A DNA stretch of 64,000 nt, from positions 132,204 through 196,203 of the forward strand of contig JBEKCC010000004.1 in the NCBI GenBank assembly GCA_050015095.1, written 5' to 3'. The notes beneath the pieces were generated by a model that was given only the letters and a program-made list of their open reading frames with translations, had not been told where the DNA came from and made no database searches. The DNA comes from MVRE01 sp015660965 (GTDB lineage: Archaea > Halobacteriota > Methanomicrobia > Methanomicrobiales > Methanospirillaceae). How positions within the stretch are numbered: the stretch's first letter is position 1; each line of letters opens with the position of its first letter. Below, one piece after another: positions 34,472 through 44,471 of this stretch. The translations under genes were made by a program, and so were the position numbers.

Positions 34472-35344
34472 TTATCTGAACGTGATCATCGTGCCAACGC
34501 CCTCTTTGGTAAAAAGTTCAAGCAGGAGGTTGTGCTCAATATTACCATTGATGATATGTGCAAAAGAAACACCATTTTCGACTGCATTGATTACTGAAGT
34601 CACCTTAGGGATCATCCCCTCCCCAATAACCTTTGACTTCAAAAGGTCATTTGCTTGATCAATCGAAAGTTTCCGATAGACATTCGTCTTTGTTGTATCC
34701 ATAACCCCATCAACATCAGTCATATTGATGAGCTTGTAAGCTTTTAATGCAACTGCAATATCACCAGCTGCGGTATCAGCATTGATATTCAGACTTCCCC
34801 CGGCTCTATCAATCGCAATAGGAGAAATCACAGGTACATACTTATTATCGAGCAGAGTGTTGAGAATTGCGGGATCAACCCATTCTATTTCACCAACATG
34901 TCCTAGATCGACATCCTGCAGAACCCCGTCAATCTTCACCTTTTTAGGATCCATCTTGCGAGCGATGATCAGGTTGCCATCATTTCCTGAAAGTCCAACA
35001 CCACGGGCTCCACACTTCGCAATGAGCGAAACGATCCCATTGTTAATCTTCCCAACAAGTACCATCTGTGCGATCTCAAGCGTTTCCTCATCTGTAACAC
35101 GAAGTCCGCCAACAAAGACAGCTTCCTTACCCATCTGTTTCATCTTTTCACTGATTTCTGGTCCGCCTCCATGGACAAGTACGACTCTGATACCTATATA
35201 GTGTAGAAGCACCGCATCTCGAATCGCATTCTCGAGTATTACAGGATCAACCATCGCGTGCCCTCCTAGCTTGATGACAAGTGTTTTGCCATGGAATTGT
35301 TGAATATATGGCAGTGCCTCCATGAGCACTTCTTCGCGTTTCAT
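34472..35344 (-). CDS. argB: Acetylglutamate kinase
   Basis: Second arginine step. The 290-residue protein has VIKLGGHAMVD (phosphate loop), VLVHGGGPEISEKMKQ and NINADTAAGDIAVAL. Last gene of argC-CBS-argJ-argB; its ATG overlaps the argJ stop by 4 nt. Confidence 0.96.
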   Translation of the reverse strand: MKREEVLMEALPYIQQFHGKTLVIKLGGHAMVDPVILENAIRDAVLLHYIGIRVVLVHGGGPEISEKMKQMGKEAVFVGGLRVTDEETLEIAQMVLVGKINNGIVSLIAKCGARGVGLSGNDGNLIIARKMDPKKVKIDGVLQDVDLGHVGEIEWVDPAILNTLLDNKYVPVISPIAIDRAGGSLNINADTAAGDIAVALKAYKLINMTDVDGVMDTTKTNVYRKLSIDQANDLLKSKVIGEGMIPKVTSVINAVENGVSFAHIINGNIEHNLLLELFTKEGVGTMITFR

Positions 35345-36498
35345 GTTGTGTACCTCCCATTAATCTCCACGTATCTTTCCGTCAGATCACATCCCCAAGC
35401 AGTTGCCTTTTCTTTTCCAGAGGCAAGATCGATTTCGAATATGACCTTCTTTCCTTTCATCGCCGTTTTAGCCATTGCCAAATCCGCGATGATCTCCCCA
35501 CTCATCACTAATGGATATCTGTTAGTACCGTCTCCGATCCAGAGCGAGATTGCATTGGGATCAAATTCAATACCGGAACGTCCTGCCGCAGCTACGATCC
35601 TTCCCCAATTTGGATCCTCACCATAGACTGCGGTTTTGACGAGCGAAGACCCAATAACAGCTCTTGCAACGGTTGCAGCAGCCTCTTCATTCATTGCACT
35701 CAGGACAGTAACCTCAATAAGCTTGGTAGCACCTTCTCCATCGGCTGCAATCTGTTGAGCGAGTGAGCGGCAGCATGTCTCGAGTACTGTACAGAATTCA
35801 GTATTATTTACGTGACCAGCTTCGCCGGTTGCAGTACATAAAGCAATGTCATTAGTACTAGTGTCGCCATCAACTACAACACAATTAAATGACCGCCTTG
35901 TTGCCTGACTTAGTGCCTGTTTAAGCTGTTTCTGGTTTATTTTTGCATCTGTGTAGAGAAATGCAAGCATTGTTGCCATGTTTGGTGCGATCATGCCACT
36001 GCCTTTTGCTATACCGCCAACAGAAAATGTATCGGTTTCTACTAGAGCGTGTTTAGGGAAAGTGTCGGTTGTCATGATTGCCTGTGCAGCCAAGGTTTCA
36101 CTAGATTCGCTCCTTCCAATGTTTTTAGCCACATCACAGCATTGACGTTCGATCAAAGAGATATCAAGATACTTGCCTATGACTCCAGTGCTGGCTACCC
36201 CTACATGATAAGGGTCAATGCCTAGACTTTCACCTGCAATCTCGGACATTCTAACAGCGTCATTATAGCCTCTTTTTCCGGTGTAAGCATTCGCACAACC
36301 ACTATTTGCGATAACCGCCTCAAATTTTCCTTTTTTGATACGTTCTTGCATTAGTTCAATTGGAGCGGCCTTAACAAGGTTTTGGGTAAATACTCCTGCA
36401 GTGTAACCGCTTGCAGAAATGAGAGCAAGCCCATTCTTCCCTTCTTTGATTCCGCTTGCAGAAACCCCTTCAATGGCACAAATGCTCCTGCAGGTCAC
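35341..36498 (-). CDS. argJ: Glutamate N-acetyltransferase (ornithine acetyltransferase)
   Basis: Transfers acetyl from N-acetylornithine to glutamate, allowing the cyclic arginine pathway. The 385-residue proenzyme self-cleaves before the threonine in MIAPNMATMLAF (about residue 180). GTG start at 36498, overlapping the CBS gene stop by one base. With argJ present, a separate ArgA or ArgE step is not required if the enzyme also works with acetyl-CoA. Confidence 0.96.
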   Translation of the reverse strand: MTCRSICAIEGVSASGIKEGKNGLALISASGYTAGVFTQNLVKAAPIELMQERIKKGKFEAVIANSGCANAYTGKRGYNDAVRMSEIAGESLGIDPYHVGVASTGVIGKYLDISLIERQCCDVAKNIGRSESSETLAAQAIMTTDTFPKHALVETDTFSVGGIAKGSGMIAPNMATMLAFLYTDAKINQKQLKQALSQATRRSFNCVVVDGDTSTNDIALCTATGEAGHVNNTEFCTVLETCCRSLAQQIAADGEGATKLIEVTVLSAMNEEAAATVARAVIGSSLVKTAVYGEDPNWGRIVAAAGRSGIEFDPNAISLWIGDGTNRYPLVMSGEIIADLAMAKTAMKGKKVIFEIDLASGKEKATAWGCDLTERYVEINGRYTT

Positions 36499-36992
36499 TA
36501 TGGTTCACCTTCATTTTTACTATCATACGACATTCCGACACCTTGTACAATGTCCGCTCTTGTAATAATTCCGACTAGATTCTTCCCATGCATTACCGGA
36601 AGACGGGCGATACCTTCACGAAGCATCAAAGATGCTGCCGCTTCAATATCCATGTCCTCAGTAGCCGTCATTAGACGGTGCGTCATTACTTTTCGAACAG
36701 GAGTATCCCCTATATTACGTAAGGCATGTTTGGTTTTTTCCCAGTTGATAAACTCACGGATTGGCACTTCAATTATTTCAAGCGGTGAAGGCAGCCACAG
36801 ATCGTTGGAAATCCTTTCGGTTTCTAATAACGCTATGATATCAGATTCTGTAAGCATTCCAACTAGCTCAGACCCCTCCATAACAGGGAGTCCTCCAATA
36901 TGATGTTTTCTTAAGAGAGCTACAGCATCTCGTAATGACATATCAACAGTGCATACGATAGGAGTTTTTGTCATGATTTCCTTGACTAGCAT
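36498..36992 (-). CDS. Two-CBS-domain protein in the arginine operon
   Basis: A 164-residue protein made of two CBS repeats (MLVKEIMTKTPIVC... and VRKVMTHRLMTA...), each with the GIxTxxDI-like end (GMLTESDII and GIITRADIV). CBS pairs bind adenine nucleotides or SAM and often regulate. Being inside the operon, nine bases after argC and one-base overlap with argJ, it may sense energy state for arginine synthesis; that is inference. Confidence 0.88.
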   Translation of the reverse strand: MLVKEIMTKTPIVCTVDMSLRDAVALLRKHHIGGLPVMEGSELVGMLTESDIIALLETERISNDLWLPSPLEIIEVPIREFINWEKTKHALRNIGDTPVRKVMTHRLMTATEDMDIEAAASLMLREGIARLPVMHGKNLVGIITRADIVQGVGMSYDSKNEGEP

Positions 36993-37001
36993 GGCATCCC
37001 C

Positions 37002-37988
37002 CTAAGGCAACATGCCAGCATTGACAAGACCATCGGTCTCATTAAAATCACACATAAGATTCATGTTTTGGATTGCCTGACCGCTTGCACCTTTGACAAG
37101 ATTATCAATAGCAGAGATTGCTACAACACGTTCCCCTTCAGATTCGACCATAACATCACAGAAGTTACTTCCGCGTACAGCCGCAAGTGAGGGGTTCTGG
37201 TAACGGACAAAGTATTCGTCCTTATAGTAATTTTGGTATATCCGTTCGACTTTCGTTTGATCCATTGGTTCATCAAGTAAAATATGAGCGGTTGTCAGTA
37301 TGCCACGGTTTACGGGCACAAGATGAGGAGTGAAATAACATTTCGCTTTGGAGCCCAGATAAGCAAGCTCTTGTTTCATCTCAGCCAGATGCCGATGAGA
37401 TGTCCACTTATATGGACCGACATTATCACCAACATTAGGATAATGAGTTGTAGCCGACGGATTATCACCGGCTCCAGTTACGCCCGTTTTTGAGTCAAAT
37501 ATTACTGTTCGCGCAAAACGGGCGAGAGGTGCTGCTGCTAAGGTTGCTCCTGTAGGAAAACATCCGGGATTCGCGACAAATTTTGCTCCAATAATTTCCT
37601 TTCTATGTATTTCGGGAATACCATACGGTGCTGCGAAATAATCGGTGTGAGTAACACCGTAAACTTTCTCATAAATATTTTTTTGTAACCGGTAATCAGC
37701 ACTAAGATCTACAACCTTAATTCCTCGAGAGACTAGTTTTCCCGCATATGTCATCGCAGCAGTATGTGGAACTGCAAGAAATACAACATCAACATCAATT
37801 GCATCAATATTCGGGTTCTCAAATTTGAGATCCGTAAACCCCTTTAAATGGGGATGGACATTTACAAGGGGTGTACCTGCCAACTTACGTGATGTTGCAT
37901 ACGTAATATCAGCTGAAGAATGGCAATGCAATAGCCGTATCAGCTCACCGCCAGCATATCCAGACGCTCCGATAATCGCAACCTTCAT
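37002..37988 (-). CDS. argC: N-acetyl-gamma-glutamyl-phosphate reductase
   Basis: Third arginine step, NADP-dependent. The 328-residue protein has the nucleotide loop IIGASGYAGGELIRL and the catalytic cysteine in NPGCFPTGATLAA. First gene of the operon. Confidence 0.96.
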   Translation of the reverse strand: MKVAIIGASGYAGGELIRLLHCHSSADITYATSRKLAGTPLVNVHPHLKGFTDLKFENPNIDAIDVDVVFLAVPHTAAMTYAGKLVSRGIKVVDLSADYRLQKNIYEKVYGVTHTDYFAAPYGIPEIHRKEIIGAKFVANPGCFPTGATLAAAPLARFARTVIFDSKTGVTGAGDNPSATTHYPNVGDNVGPYKWTSHRHLAEMKQELAYLGSKAKCYFTPHLVPVNRGILTTAHILLDEPMDQTKVERIYQNYYKDEYFVRYQNPSLAAVRGSNFCDVMVESEGERVVAISAIDNLVKGASGQAIQNMNLMCDFNETDGLVNAGMLP

Positions 37989-38108
37989 ATATGAATATTT
38001 TTTCGGTACAAACTTAATCCTTTTTGGATTTTTTCCAAATTTTTCGATTATTTTATCGATCTTCTGAAAAAAGAATGATTTTGTAAGAGCAATCTAAGAT
38101 TTATCTGG

Positions 38109-39023
38109 TCATACTTGCTCCAATTTTTGATTATAGACACTATGAAGGCGTTGCGCGAGTAATTCGATCCTTTGACGATCTTCAAGCCCATCGAGAAGAT
38201 CAGCAGGAAGAGATTCAATTCCCTTGCTAGCTCCAAGGTAAGCTCCGCAAATAAGAGCTATGGTATCAGTGTTACCTCCCACATTTGCAGCGACAGTTAA
38301 AAGATCTGGCGGGTGCTGGTATCGGCTAATGAGGAAAACTGCAAGTGGCAGAGTCTGATAAATTGAAACATCATGACCGATTTTGAGTATACCAAGGTCT
38401 GTATCTACGCCCTCACTTTGAAGCATGAGTGCGTGTCTGATTCTGCTCCCAAGAATATCATCTTCAACAGTAGCCTTTTGTTCTGCCTGTTGGAGTGGAT
38501 CGGAAACACCATGAATTGCAGATGATATCAGAACGCTAAGTGTTGAAACGGCTGCATGAGCTGCAGGATGCGTATGTGTGACATTACAGGCTCGTACTGC
38601 ACGTTCTACACACTCAGATTGGTTGGGGTATGAAAGCGCGAACGGGATCGCAAGAGAGAGACACCCGGAGGTAGTTGATTTGACGCCAGTTGCTGTAGGA
38701 TTGTCTCGAATCATATGTTCGCAGGCAGCAGAAATAGAACCATCTGGAAATCGGAACCCTCCACGAGAATAGAGCTCCTTAAGAGCTGCTGCATATCTCG
38801 TCTCGTTAAACCTTCCGTCAGCAATCAGGGTACCTACCAATATCATGAGCTGTGTATCATCAGTGTATTGCCCGGGTTCTAACCTTGCATTTGGATGCCC
38901 CTTATATGCCCGCCGATATCCATACCGCATCTTTTGCAAATTTGGCGATGTGCTCTCATTGGGCATGCCAAGAGCATCGCCAATTGCTGCTCCAAGCATG
39001 CATCCCTTGAACCGATCAAGCAT
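38109..39023 (-). CDS. ADP-ribosylglycohydrolase family protein
   Basis: Removes ADP-ribose from proteins or small molecules. The 304-residue all-helical protein has the magnesium ligands GQYTDDTQLM and GGNTDTIA, plus GAAIGDALGMP at the start. It is a single gene between argC and acs. Methanogen targets are not known; DraG-type reversal of nitrogenase regulation is possible but no nitrogenase is in this window. Confidence 0.9.
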   Translation of the reverse strand: MLDRFKGCMLGAAIGDALGMPNESTSPNLQKMRYGYRRAYKGHPNARLEPGQYTDDTQLMILVGTLIADGRFNETRYAAALKELYSRGGFRFPDGSISAACEHMIRDNPTATGVKSTTSGCLSLAIPFALSYPNQSECVERAVRACNVTHTHPAAHAAVSTLSVLISSAIHGVSDPLQQAEQKATVEDDILGSRIRHALMLQSEGVDTDLGILKIGHDVSIYQTLPLAVFLISRYQHPPDLLTVAANVGGNTDTIALICGAYLGASKGIESLPADLLDGLEDRQRIELLAQRLHSVYNQKLEQV

Positions 39024-39104
39024 CGATCTAGTATTAAAAAAGCCCGATAGATAATGGTTATTATATTTTTTATTTTACCAGATGACAGTGACACGACCAC
39101 AGTG

Positions 39105-39114
39105 CATAAATATT
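39105..39114 (+). promoter_or_regulatory. TATA box of acs
   Basis: CATAAATATT lies about 38-47 bases before the acs ATG, which fits a short leader carrying the ribosome site TAGGGGTGA at 39141-39149. Confidence 0.6.
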
Positions 39115-39151
39115 ATTTTCACATGATTAATTATGTAAATTAGGGGTGACA

Positions 39152-41047
39152 ATGGCCGAACAATTTGATGTCAAACTCGTTGAGGAGATGAAATATTATA
39201 CGCCCAATCCGGAATACAAACGAAATTCCTGGTTGGGAGATTACCAGAAGATGTATGATGAATTCCTCGCAGATCCCGATGCATTCTGGAGCAACATGGC
39301 ACAGCAACTCGACTGGATCAAGCCATGGGATACTGTAAAGGAATGGAACTATCCCTACGCCAAATGGTTCGTGAATGCAAAACTCAATATTACTGCAAAC
39401 TGTCTTGACCGGCATGTCAACAATAACCGGCGCAACAAGGTCGCCCTCATCTGGAGGGGGGAAGGTGGTGCAGAGCGTGTTTATTCTTACCAGAAACTCC
39501 TTTCCCATGTGATGCGCTTTGCAAATGCGTTAAAGAAGATCGGGGTGAAAAAAGGCGACCGTGTTTGTATTTATATGCCGCTTGTCCCGGAGCAGGTGAT
39601 TGCCATGCTCGCCTGTGCACGGATTGGTGCAACACACAGTGTTGTATTCGGGGGATTCGCCGCAGCAGCATTGAACCTGCGGATTCAGGACGCTGAAGCA
39701 AAAGTCGTCATAACAGCAGATATTGCAGTTCGCCGCGGAAAGGCAATCCAGCTGAAAGCCATAGTCGATGAAGCTCTTCTTAACGCCCCCACGGTTGAGC
39801 ATGTCATTGTGCTCCAGAGGAAAGACCCGCCAGTCGATCTCCACCCGAGCCGGGAGCTCGATTTCTATGCGGTGATGGAGGACGTTCCCGATGAATGCCC
39901 GCCCGAAGTTATGGACGCCGAGGATCCGCTTTACATTTTATATACAAGTGGATCCACGGGAAAACCAAAAGGGGTAGTACATACCTGCGGCGGGTACATG
40001 GTCGGGACATATTACACGAGTAAATATGTGTTCGATATCAAGGACAATGATATTTTCTGGTGTACCGCTGACCCGGGCTGGGTTACCGGGCACAGTTATA
40101 TCATATATGGACCACTTGCCGTTGGCGCCACAGTTTTTATTACAGAACTGACTCCTGATTATCCGGATGCAGGCAGTTGGTGGAACCTGATCCAAGAGCA
40201 GAAAATTACCATTTTATATACTGCTCCAACCGCCATCCGTACATTCATGAAGGTAGGGGAAAGCTGGCCCAACAAATATAATCTGAAATCCCTGCGTATC
40301 ATCGGTTCTGTTGGGGAACCCCTGAACCCTGAAGCATTTGAGTGGTACTATCATGTGATTGGAAAGGACAGGTGTCCCATTGTCGATACATGGTGGCAGA
40401 CGGAGACAGGAATGCTGTTGATCACAACCATGATTGGCGAAAAGATGCGCCCGGGATTTGCAGGAAAACCTATTCCTGGTGTCACTGCGGATGTTGTGGA
40501 TAAATCCGGAAAGCCTATCCCAGCGAACACCATGGGGTTCCTTGTTATCAAATCGCCATGGCCAGCTATGCTGCGGACGTTGTATAAGGATGATGAACGG
40601 TACCGTAAGTACTGGTACACCATCGATAACCTTTACACGGCGGGCGATCTCGCAGTCAAGGGCAAGGATGGCTATATTATGATTCTCGGGCGTGCCGATG
40701 ATATCATCATTGTCTCGGGCCACAATATCGGCACTGCTGAAGTCGAGAGCGCTCTTGTATCACATAAGGCAGTGGCGGAGGCCGCCGTCATTGGCAAACC
40801 GGATCCGGTGAAAGGGAATTCGATCAAGGCATTTGTGATTCTCCGTATTGGTTTCCAGAAAAGTGATAACCTCACTCAGGACCTCATCCACCATGTGCGG
40901 ACTACCATCGGGCCGATCGCCGTGCCCCACGAGATCGAGTTCGTGGACAAACTGCCGAAAACACGGAGCGGTAAGATTATGCGGCGCGTGCTGAAAGCAA
41001 AGGAGATGGGAATCGATCCCGGCGACATCTCGACGCTGGAGGAATGA
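39152..41047 (+). CDS. acs: Acetyl-CoA synthetase (AMP-forming)
   Basis: Activates acetate to acetyl-CoA at the cost of two phosphate bonds. The 631-residue protein has the adenylate motif YTSGSTGKPKGVVH, DTWWQTETG and the regulatory lysine site KTRSGKIMRR. The ATG at 39152 is preferred (GTG at 39146 possible) because AGGGGTGA is properly spaced. Downstream is an acetate transporter, so this pair imports and activates acetate as a carbon source. Base composition is higher in G+C than flanking genes. Confidence 0.96.
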   Translation: MAEQFDVKLVEEMKYYTPNPEYKRNSWLGDYQKMYDEFLADPDAFWSNMAQQLDWIKPWDTVKEWNYPYAKWFVNAKLNITANCLDRHVNNNRRNKVALIWRGEGGAERVYSYQKLLSHVMRFANALKKIGVKKGDRVCIYMPLVPEQVIAMLACARIGATHSVVFGGFAAAALNLRIQDAEAKVVITADIAVRRGKAIQLKAIVDEALLNAPTVEHVIVLQRKDPPVDLHPSRELDFYAVMEDVPDECPPEVMDAEDPLYILYTSGSTGKPKGVVHTCGGYMVGTYYTSKYVFDIKDNDIFWCTADPGWVTGHSYIIYGPLAVGATVFITELTPDYPDAGSWWNLIQEQKITILYTAPTAIRTFMKVGESWPNKYNLKSLRIIGSVGEPLNPEAFEWYYHVIGKDRCPIVDTWWQTETGMLLITTMIGEKMRPGFAGKPIPGVTADVVDKSGKPIPANTMGFLVIKSPWPAMLRTLYKDDERYRKYWYTIDNLYTAGDLAVKGKDGYIMILGRADDIIIVSGHNIGTAEVESALVSHKAVAEAAVIGKPDPVKGNSIKAFVILRIGFQKSDNLTQDLIHHVRTTIGPIAVPHEIEFVDKLPKTRSGKIMRRVLKAKEMGIDPGDISTLEE

Positions 41048-41117
41048 GGGATCCGTTTTCGGAAACCTGAACACAAATGAAAAATTGGAACAAATGCTGA
41101 AAAGGAGTTCGGAAAAG

Positions 41118-41705
41118 ATGGAAACTATGGTAACAAACCGCGATTTGACAGGTAATCCGGCCCCTCTGGGCCTGATGGGGTTTGGAATGACGACCGTCCT
41201 GCTGAACCTTCATAATGCAGGATTATTTACGCTGGGAAGTATGATCCTCGCGATGGGAATTTTTTATGGAGGAATTGCACAGCTCATCGCTGGGTCGATG
41301 GAATGGAAGAAAGGAAACACCTTTGCAACGACTGCATTTTGCTCCTATGGTCTGTTTTGGCTTTCTCTCGTAGCACTTATCATGATCCCTTCGATGGGAC
41401 TCGGAGAGAAGACGTCACCGGTTGCAATGGCGGCCTACCTTGCAATGTGGGGATTGTTCACCGCAGTGATGTTCATAGGTACACTCCGGTTCAACCGGGC
41501 GATGCAGGTTGTCTTTGCGACGCTTGCGATCCTCTTCTTCCTCCTTGCTCTGGGAGACCTGACGGGGATTTCTGCAATCACCCAGCTTGCTGGGTGGGAG
41601 GGGATCCTGTGCGGTTTCTCCGCGATCTACACCGCCCTTGCCCAGGTAGTCAATGAGACATACGGGAAAGGAACGATGATCATTCCGCTGTGGCCGGTGA
41701 AGTGA
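41118..41705 (+). CDS. Acetate uptake transporter (GPR1/FUN34/SatP family)
   Basis: A 195-residue membrane protein with six hydrophobic segments and the family signature NPAPLGLMGFGMTT; FYGGIAQLIAGSMEW and later ATFCSYG-like segments also fit. It imports acetate or succinate with protons. The ATG at 41118 follows AAAGGAG by ten bases; upstream in-frame starts at 41085 and 41094 are less likely. It is 70 bases after acs. Confidence 0.92.
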   Translation: METMVTNRDLTGNPAPLGLMGFGMTTVLLNLHNAGLFTLGSMILAMGIFYGGIAQLIAGSMEWKKGNTFATTAFCSYGLFWLSLVALIMIPSMGLGEKTSPVAMAAYLAMWGLFTAVMFIGTLRFNRAMQVVFATLAILFFLLALGDLTGISAITQLAGWEGILCGFSAIYTALAQVVNETYGKGTMIIPLWPVK

Positions 41706-42005
41706 ACCGGCGGGACATCTCACTTTTTTTTCTGCTGCGTTCCGTTCGACTTCAGCCGACGCTGACCATTTTCCTACAGATCCTTTGCTGACCGGTCAAT
41801 TGCCAGGGTGCCGGAAGTTTCCGACAAATACTAGTATGATTTTTTGGTTCTGGTGCATCTGCGGGACGTTTAAATACTCGACATTGAAGTGTTCAGACGA
41901 TATCATTTCCATTAAGTCCCGTTAACGCAACAGCACCTCCGTATGAAGAAAATCGCATACCAGAGGTATTGGATCCGGCCGTTTCCTGTCGTTGAATGAA
42001 CTCAT
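41706..42005. other. 300-base convergent gap, no gene seen
   Basis: The gap lies between the 3' ends of the acetate transporter and the NAD kinase-like gene. A run of eight T at 41724-41731 can end the acs transcript. A TATA-like TTTAAATA lies at about 41870-41877, but only short frames of under 30 codons without ribosome sites follow. I see no RNA gene. Confidence 0.6.
41724..41731 (+). terminator. T-run terminator after the acetate module
   Basis: Eight consecutive T, 19 bases after the transporter stop. Confidence 0.55.
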
Positions 42006-43106
42006 TCAGTGCTTCGGGAGATAAATGCGCTTCCTCTGAGCAATCCGGTAGCCAGAAATGACTTGTGTGTAATCACCAAACGCGGTATTGACAGTGGGAT
42101 CTCCAGAATCAACATATAAAACGGGGGTTTTTGAGAGTTTGTAAGGAGTTGCAACAATGATCATATTGGAGATTCCGACTTTTTTTATGACATTTGGGCT
42201 GATCTGCTGGGACCCTCGTCCAAGAATGAACCCCTGTGCTCCAATCGGACTGATGATAATTTTTACACGGGATTCTTTGTTAATCAATTCTAAAAGGATC
42301 TGTTCATTCGCATCGCGAGCTACAAGTGTTCTTCCCTTTAATACATCAACACCAAGCAAAGTCTTTTCAACACCAATTTTTTTTGCAATGGTTTCGATAG
42401 TTGTTCCAGCACCGAGAATATAGAGAGTATCATCTCGAATTAGCTCCACAATAAATGCAGCAATTTCCTCCTTTGCTCTATCCTCATCTTGACTTTCGAA
42501 TACTGATTTTGCTGCTTGTATCTTTTCAGGAACATAAGGAACACGGGCATAACCAAAAAGATGTGTTACAAGTTCCCCACGCCGATAAGCCTCTTCATCG
42601 ACATCTATCACTTCAGCATCATGATAAAGGATTGTGGAAGATTCCAATAATATGTTAGAAGCTTCCACAGGATCGATCGCAAATATCGCTGAATACATTT
42701 TCACACCTGCCGGAATACCGAGAAGCGGCACATTTCGACCTACAATTTTTAAAATATCACGAGCAGTACCATCTCCACCGCAAAAAACGATTATATCAAT
42801 ATTTTTTTGGATGAATTCCTTTACTGCATTTTCAGTATCTTGCGAAGTACTTTCGCCAAAATATTTATAGACTACTTCATAATCAATAAAACCGGCGTTG
42901 ATTGCAGATTCCTCTCCCATAGCACCAGAACAGGTAAGCAAATGAATGCCGGAATCTTTCAATAGTGACAGAGTTTGACATGCACGCTCACCAGAACATG
43001 GCTGGGCACCACGAGATTTAGCTTCTTCAATAAGTCCATCAGTACCTTTTAACCCAACAGCTCCACCCATGCCAGCTATCGGATTGACTAAAAAACCGAT
43101 ATGCAT
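42006..43106 (-). CDS. ATP-NAD kinase family protein
   Basis: A 366-residue protein of the large archaeal branch of the NAD kinase fold. N-terminus GFLVNPIAGMGG and the nucleotide motif CGGDGTARD (about residue 112) are clear; AGVKMYSAIFA follows. Members of this longer family are related to diacylglycerol/NAD kinases but their substrate is often unproven, so NAD phosphorylation is a family-level inference. It lies nine bases after the TrpB2-like gene and is cotranscribed with it. Confidence 0.85.
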   Translation of the reverse strand: MHIGFLVNPIAGMGGAVGLKGTDGLIEEAKSRGAQPCSGERACQTLSLLKDSGIHLLTCSGAMGEESAINAGFIDYEVVYKYFGESTSQDTENAVKEFIQKNIDIIVFCGGDGTARDILKIVGRNVPLLGIPAGVKMYSAIFAIDPVEASNILLESSTILYHDAEVIDVDEEAYRRGELVTHLFGYARVPYVPEKIQAAKSVFESQDEDRAKEEIAAFIVELIRDDTLYILGAGTTIETIAKKIGVEKTLLGVDVLKGRTLVARDANEQILLELINKESRVKIIISPIGAQGFILGRGSQQISPNVIKKVGISNMIIVATPYKLSKTPVLYVDSGDPTVNTAFGDYTQVISGYRIAQRKRIYLPKH

Positions 43107-43115
43107 GGAAAAAAA

Positions 43116-44471
43116 TTATATTTTGGGCAAGTGGGCAAGGGACTCTTTTATCAAGTCGGCAGGGTACTCATAGTCCACCAATTTACCCTGATAAAATGCG
43201 TCGTACGCACTCATGTCAAAGTTGCCGTGTCCTGAATTGTTGAATAGGATAACCTTGGCTTCACCGGTTTTCTTACACTTAATAGCCTCATCAATTGTAG
43301 CTTTTACGGCATGAGCTGTCTCCGGGGCGACAATGATTCCCTCTGTCCGTGCAAAAGTTTGTGCTGCTTCAAATACTTCAGATTGATGGTAAGCGACTGC
43401 TTCCATCACACGTTCATGCACTAGTTTGGAAACGATAGGCGAATCGCCATGATATCGAAGCCCTCCAGCATGTATTGCAGGTGGTATGAAATCATGCCCA
43501 AGTGTATACATTTTCAGAATCGGAGCAAGCCCAGCTACATCACCGAAGTCATATGCATATAATCCCTTAGTTAAAGTTGGGCATGCAGACGGTTCGACTG
43601 CAATAAGTTTAACATTTGGGTGCTTACCCGTTATCATATCACCAGCAAATGGAAATGAGATCCCCGCAAAGTTCGATCCCCCACCCACACAACCTATTAT
43701 TACATCTGGGTATTCGTCCACCATTGCAAGTTGCTCACGTGCCTCAATTCCGATAACTGTTTGATGCATGCAAACGTGGTTTAAAACCGAACCGAGCGAA
43801 TAATTTGTATCATTATGTGTTGCTGCGTCCTCTACCGCCTCAGAAATTGCAAGCCCAAGACTTCCGGTAGTATCTGGATCTTTTTCAAGTGCCGCCTTTC
43901 CAGATTGCGTCTTTACTGAAGGGCTTGGAATGCACTCTGCTCCCCATACTTGCATCATACTTTTACGATAGGGCTTTTGTGCATAACTGGAACGTACCAT
44001 ATATACCGTACATTTCAGTCCGAACAGCGATGTGGCAAACGCAAGAGCAGACCCCCATTGCCCAGCCCCTGTCTCTGTTGCTATGCGAGTAATCCCTTCC
44101 TTCATATTGTAGTACGCTTGTGGTACAGAGGTATTCGGTTTGTGACTTCCGGGAGGACTAACCCCCTCCCATTTAAAGTAAATCTTGGCAGGCGTCTTCA
44201 AAAATTTTTCAAGCCTTTCTGCGCGATATAATGGACTCGGTCTCCATAACCGAAGTATGTCACGAACTTCCTCAGGAATATCGATAAAACGTTGCTGGCT
44301 GACTTCCTGTTTGATTAGTTCCATAGGAAAGATAACAGAAAGGTCATCCGGAGTCACTGGTTTTTGAGTTTTTGGGTGAAGTACTGGGTCGAGCGGTGTA
44401 CGCAGATCGGCCTGGATATTATACCATTTCTTAGGCATCTGCTCTTCGTCAAGGATAATCTTAGTTTTCAT
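43116..44471 (-). CDS. trpB2: Tryptophan synthase beta-like protein TrpB2
   Basis: A 451-residue PLP enzyme. The length (longer than TrpB1, about 400) and the insert GVSPPGSHKPNTSVPQAYYN with the PLP lysine identify the TrpB2 branch. The phosphate-binding GCVGGGSNFAG is present. TrpB2 does not pair with TrpA; it makes tryptophan from indole and serine or acts as serine deaminase. No trpA is adjacent. Confidence 0.93.
   Translation of the reverse strand: MKTKIILDEEQMPKKWYNIQADLRTPLDPVLHPKTQKPVTPDDLSVIFPMELIKQEVSQQRFIDIPEEVRDILRLWRPSPLYRAERLEKFLKTPAKIYFKWEGVSPPGSHKPNTSVPQAYYNMKEGITRIATETGAGQWGSALAFATSLFGLKCTVYMVRSSYAQKPYRKSMMQVWGAECIPSPSVKTQSGKAALEKDPDTTGSLGLAISEAVEDAATHNDTNYSLGSVLNHVCMHQTVIGIEAREQLAMVDEYPDVIIGCVGGGSNFAGISFPFAGDMITGKHPNVKLIAVEPSACPTLTKGLYAYDFGDVAGLAPILKMYTLGHDFIPPAIHAGGLRYHGDSPIVSKLVHERVMEAVAYHQSEVFEAAQTFARTEGIIVAPETAHAVKATIDEAIKCKKTGEAKVILFNNSGHGNFDMSAYDAFYQGKLVDYEYPADLIKESLAHLPKI

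Noticed and set aside
39152..41047. Acs as a sign of an acetoclastic Methanothrix-like organism
   Set aside because: A single acs with a SatP transporter also serves assimilation, and the TfrAB, hydrogenase and overall gene set fit a hydrogenotrophic Methanomicrobiales better.
41870..42005. TATA-like TTTAAATA with a possible small gene after it
   Set aside because: Only short frames without ribosome sites follow and no RNA fold stands out; the area is between two 3' ends.
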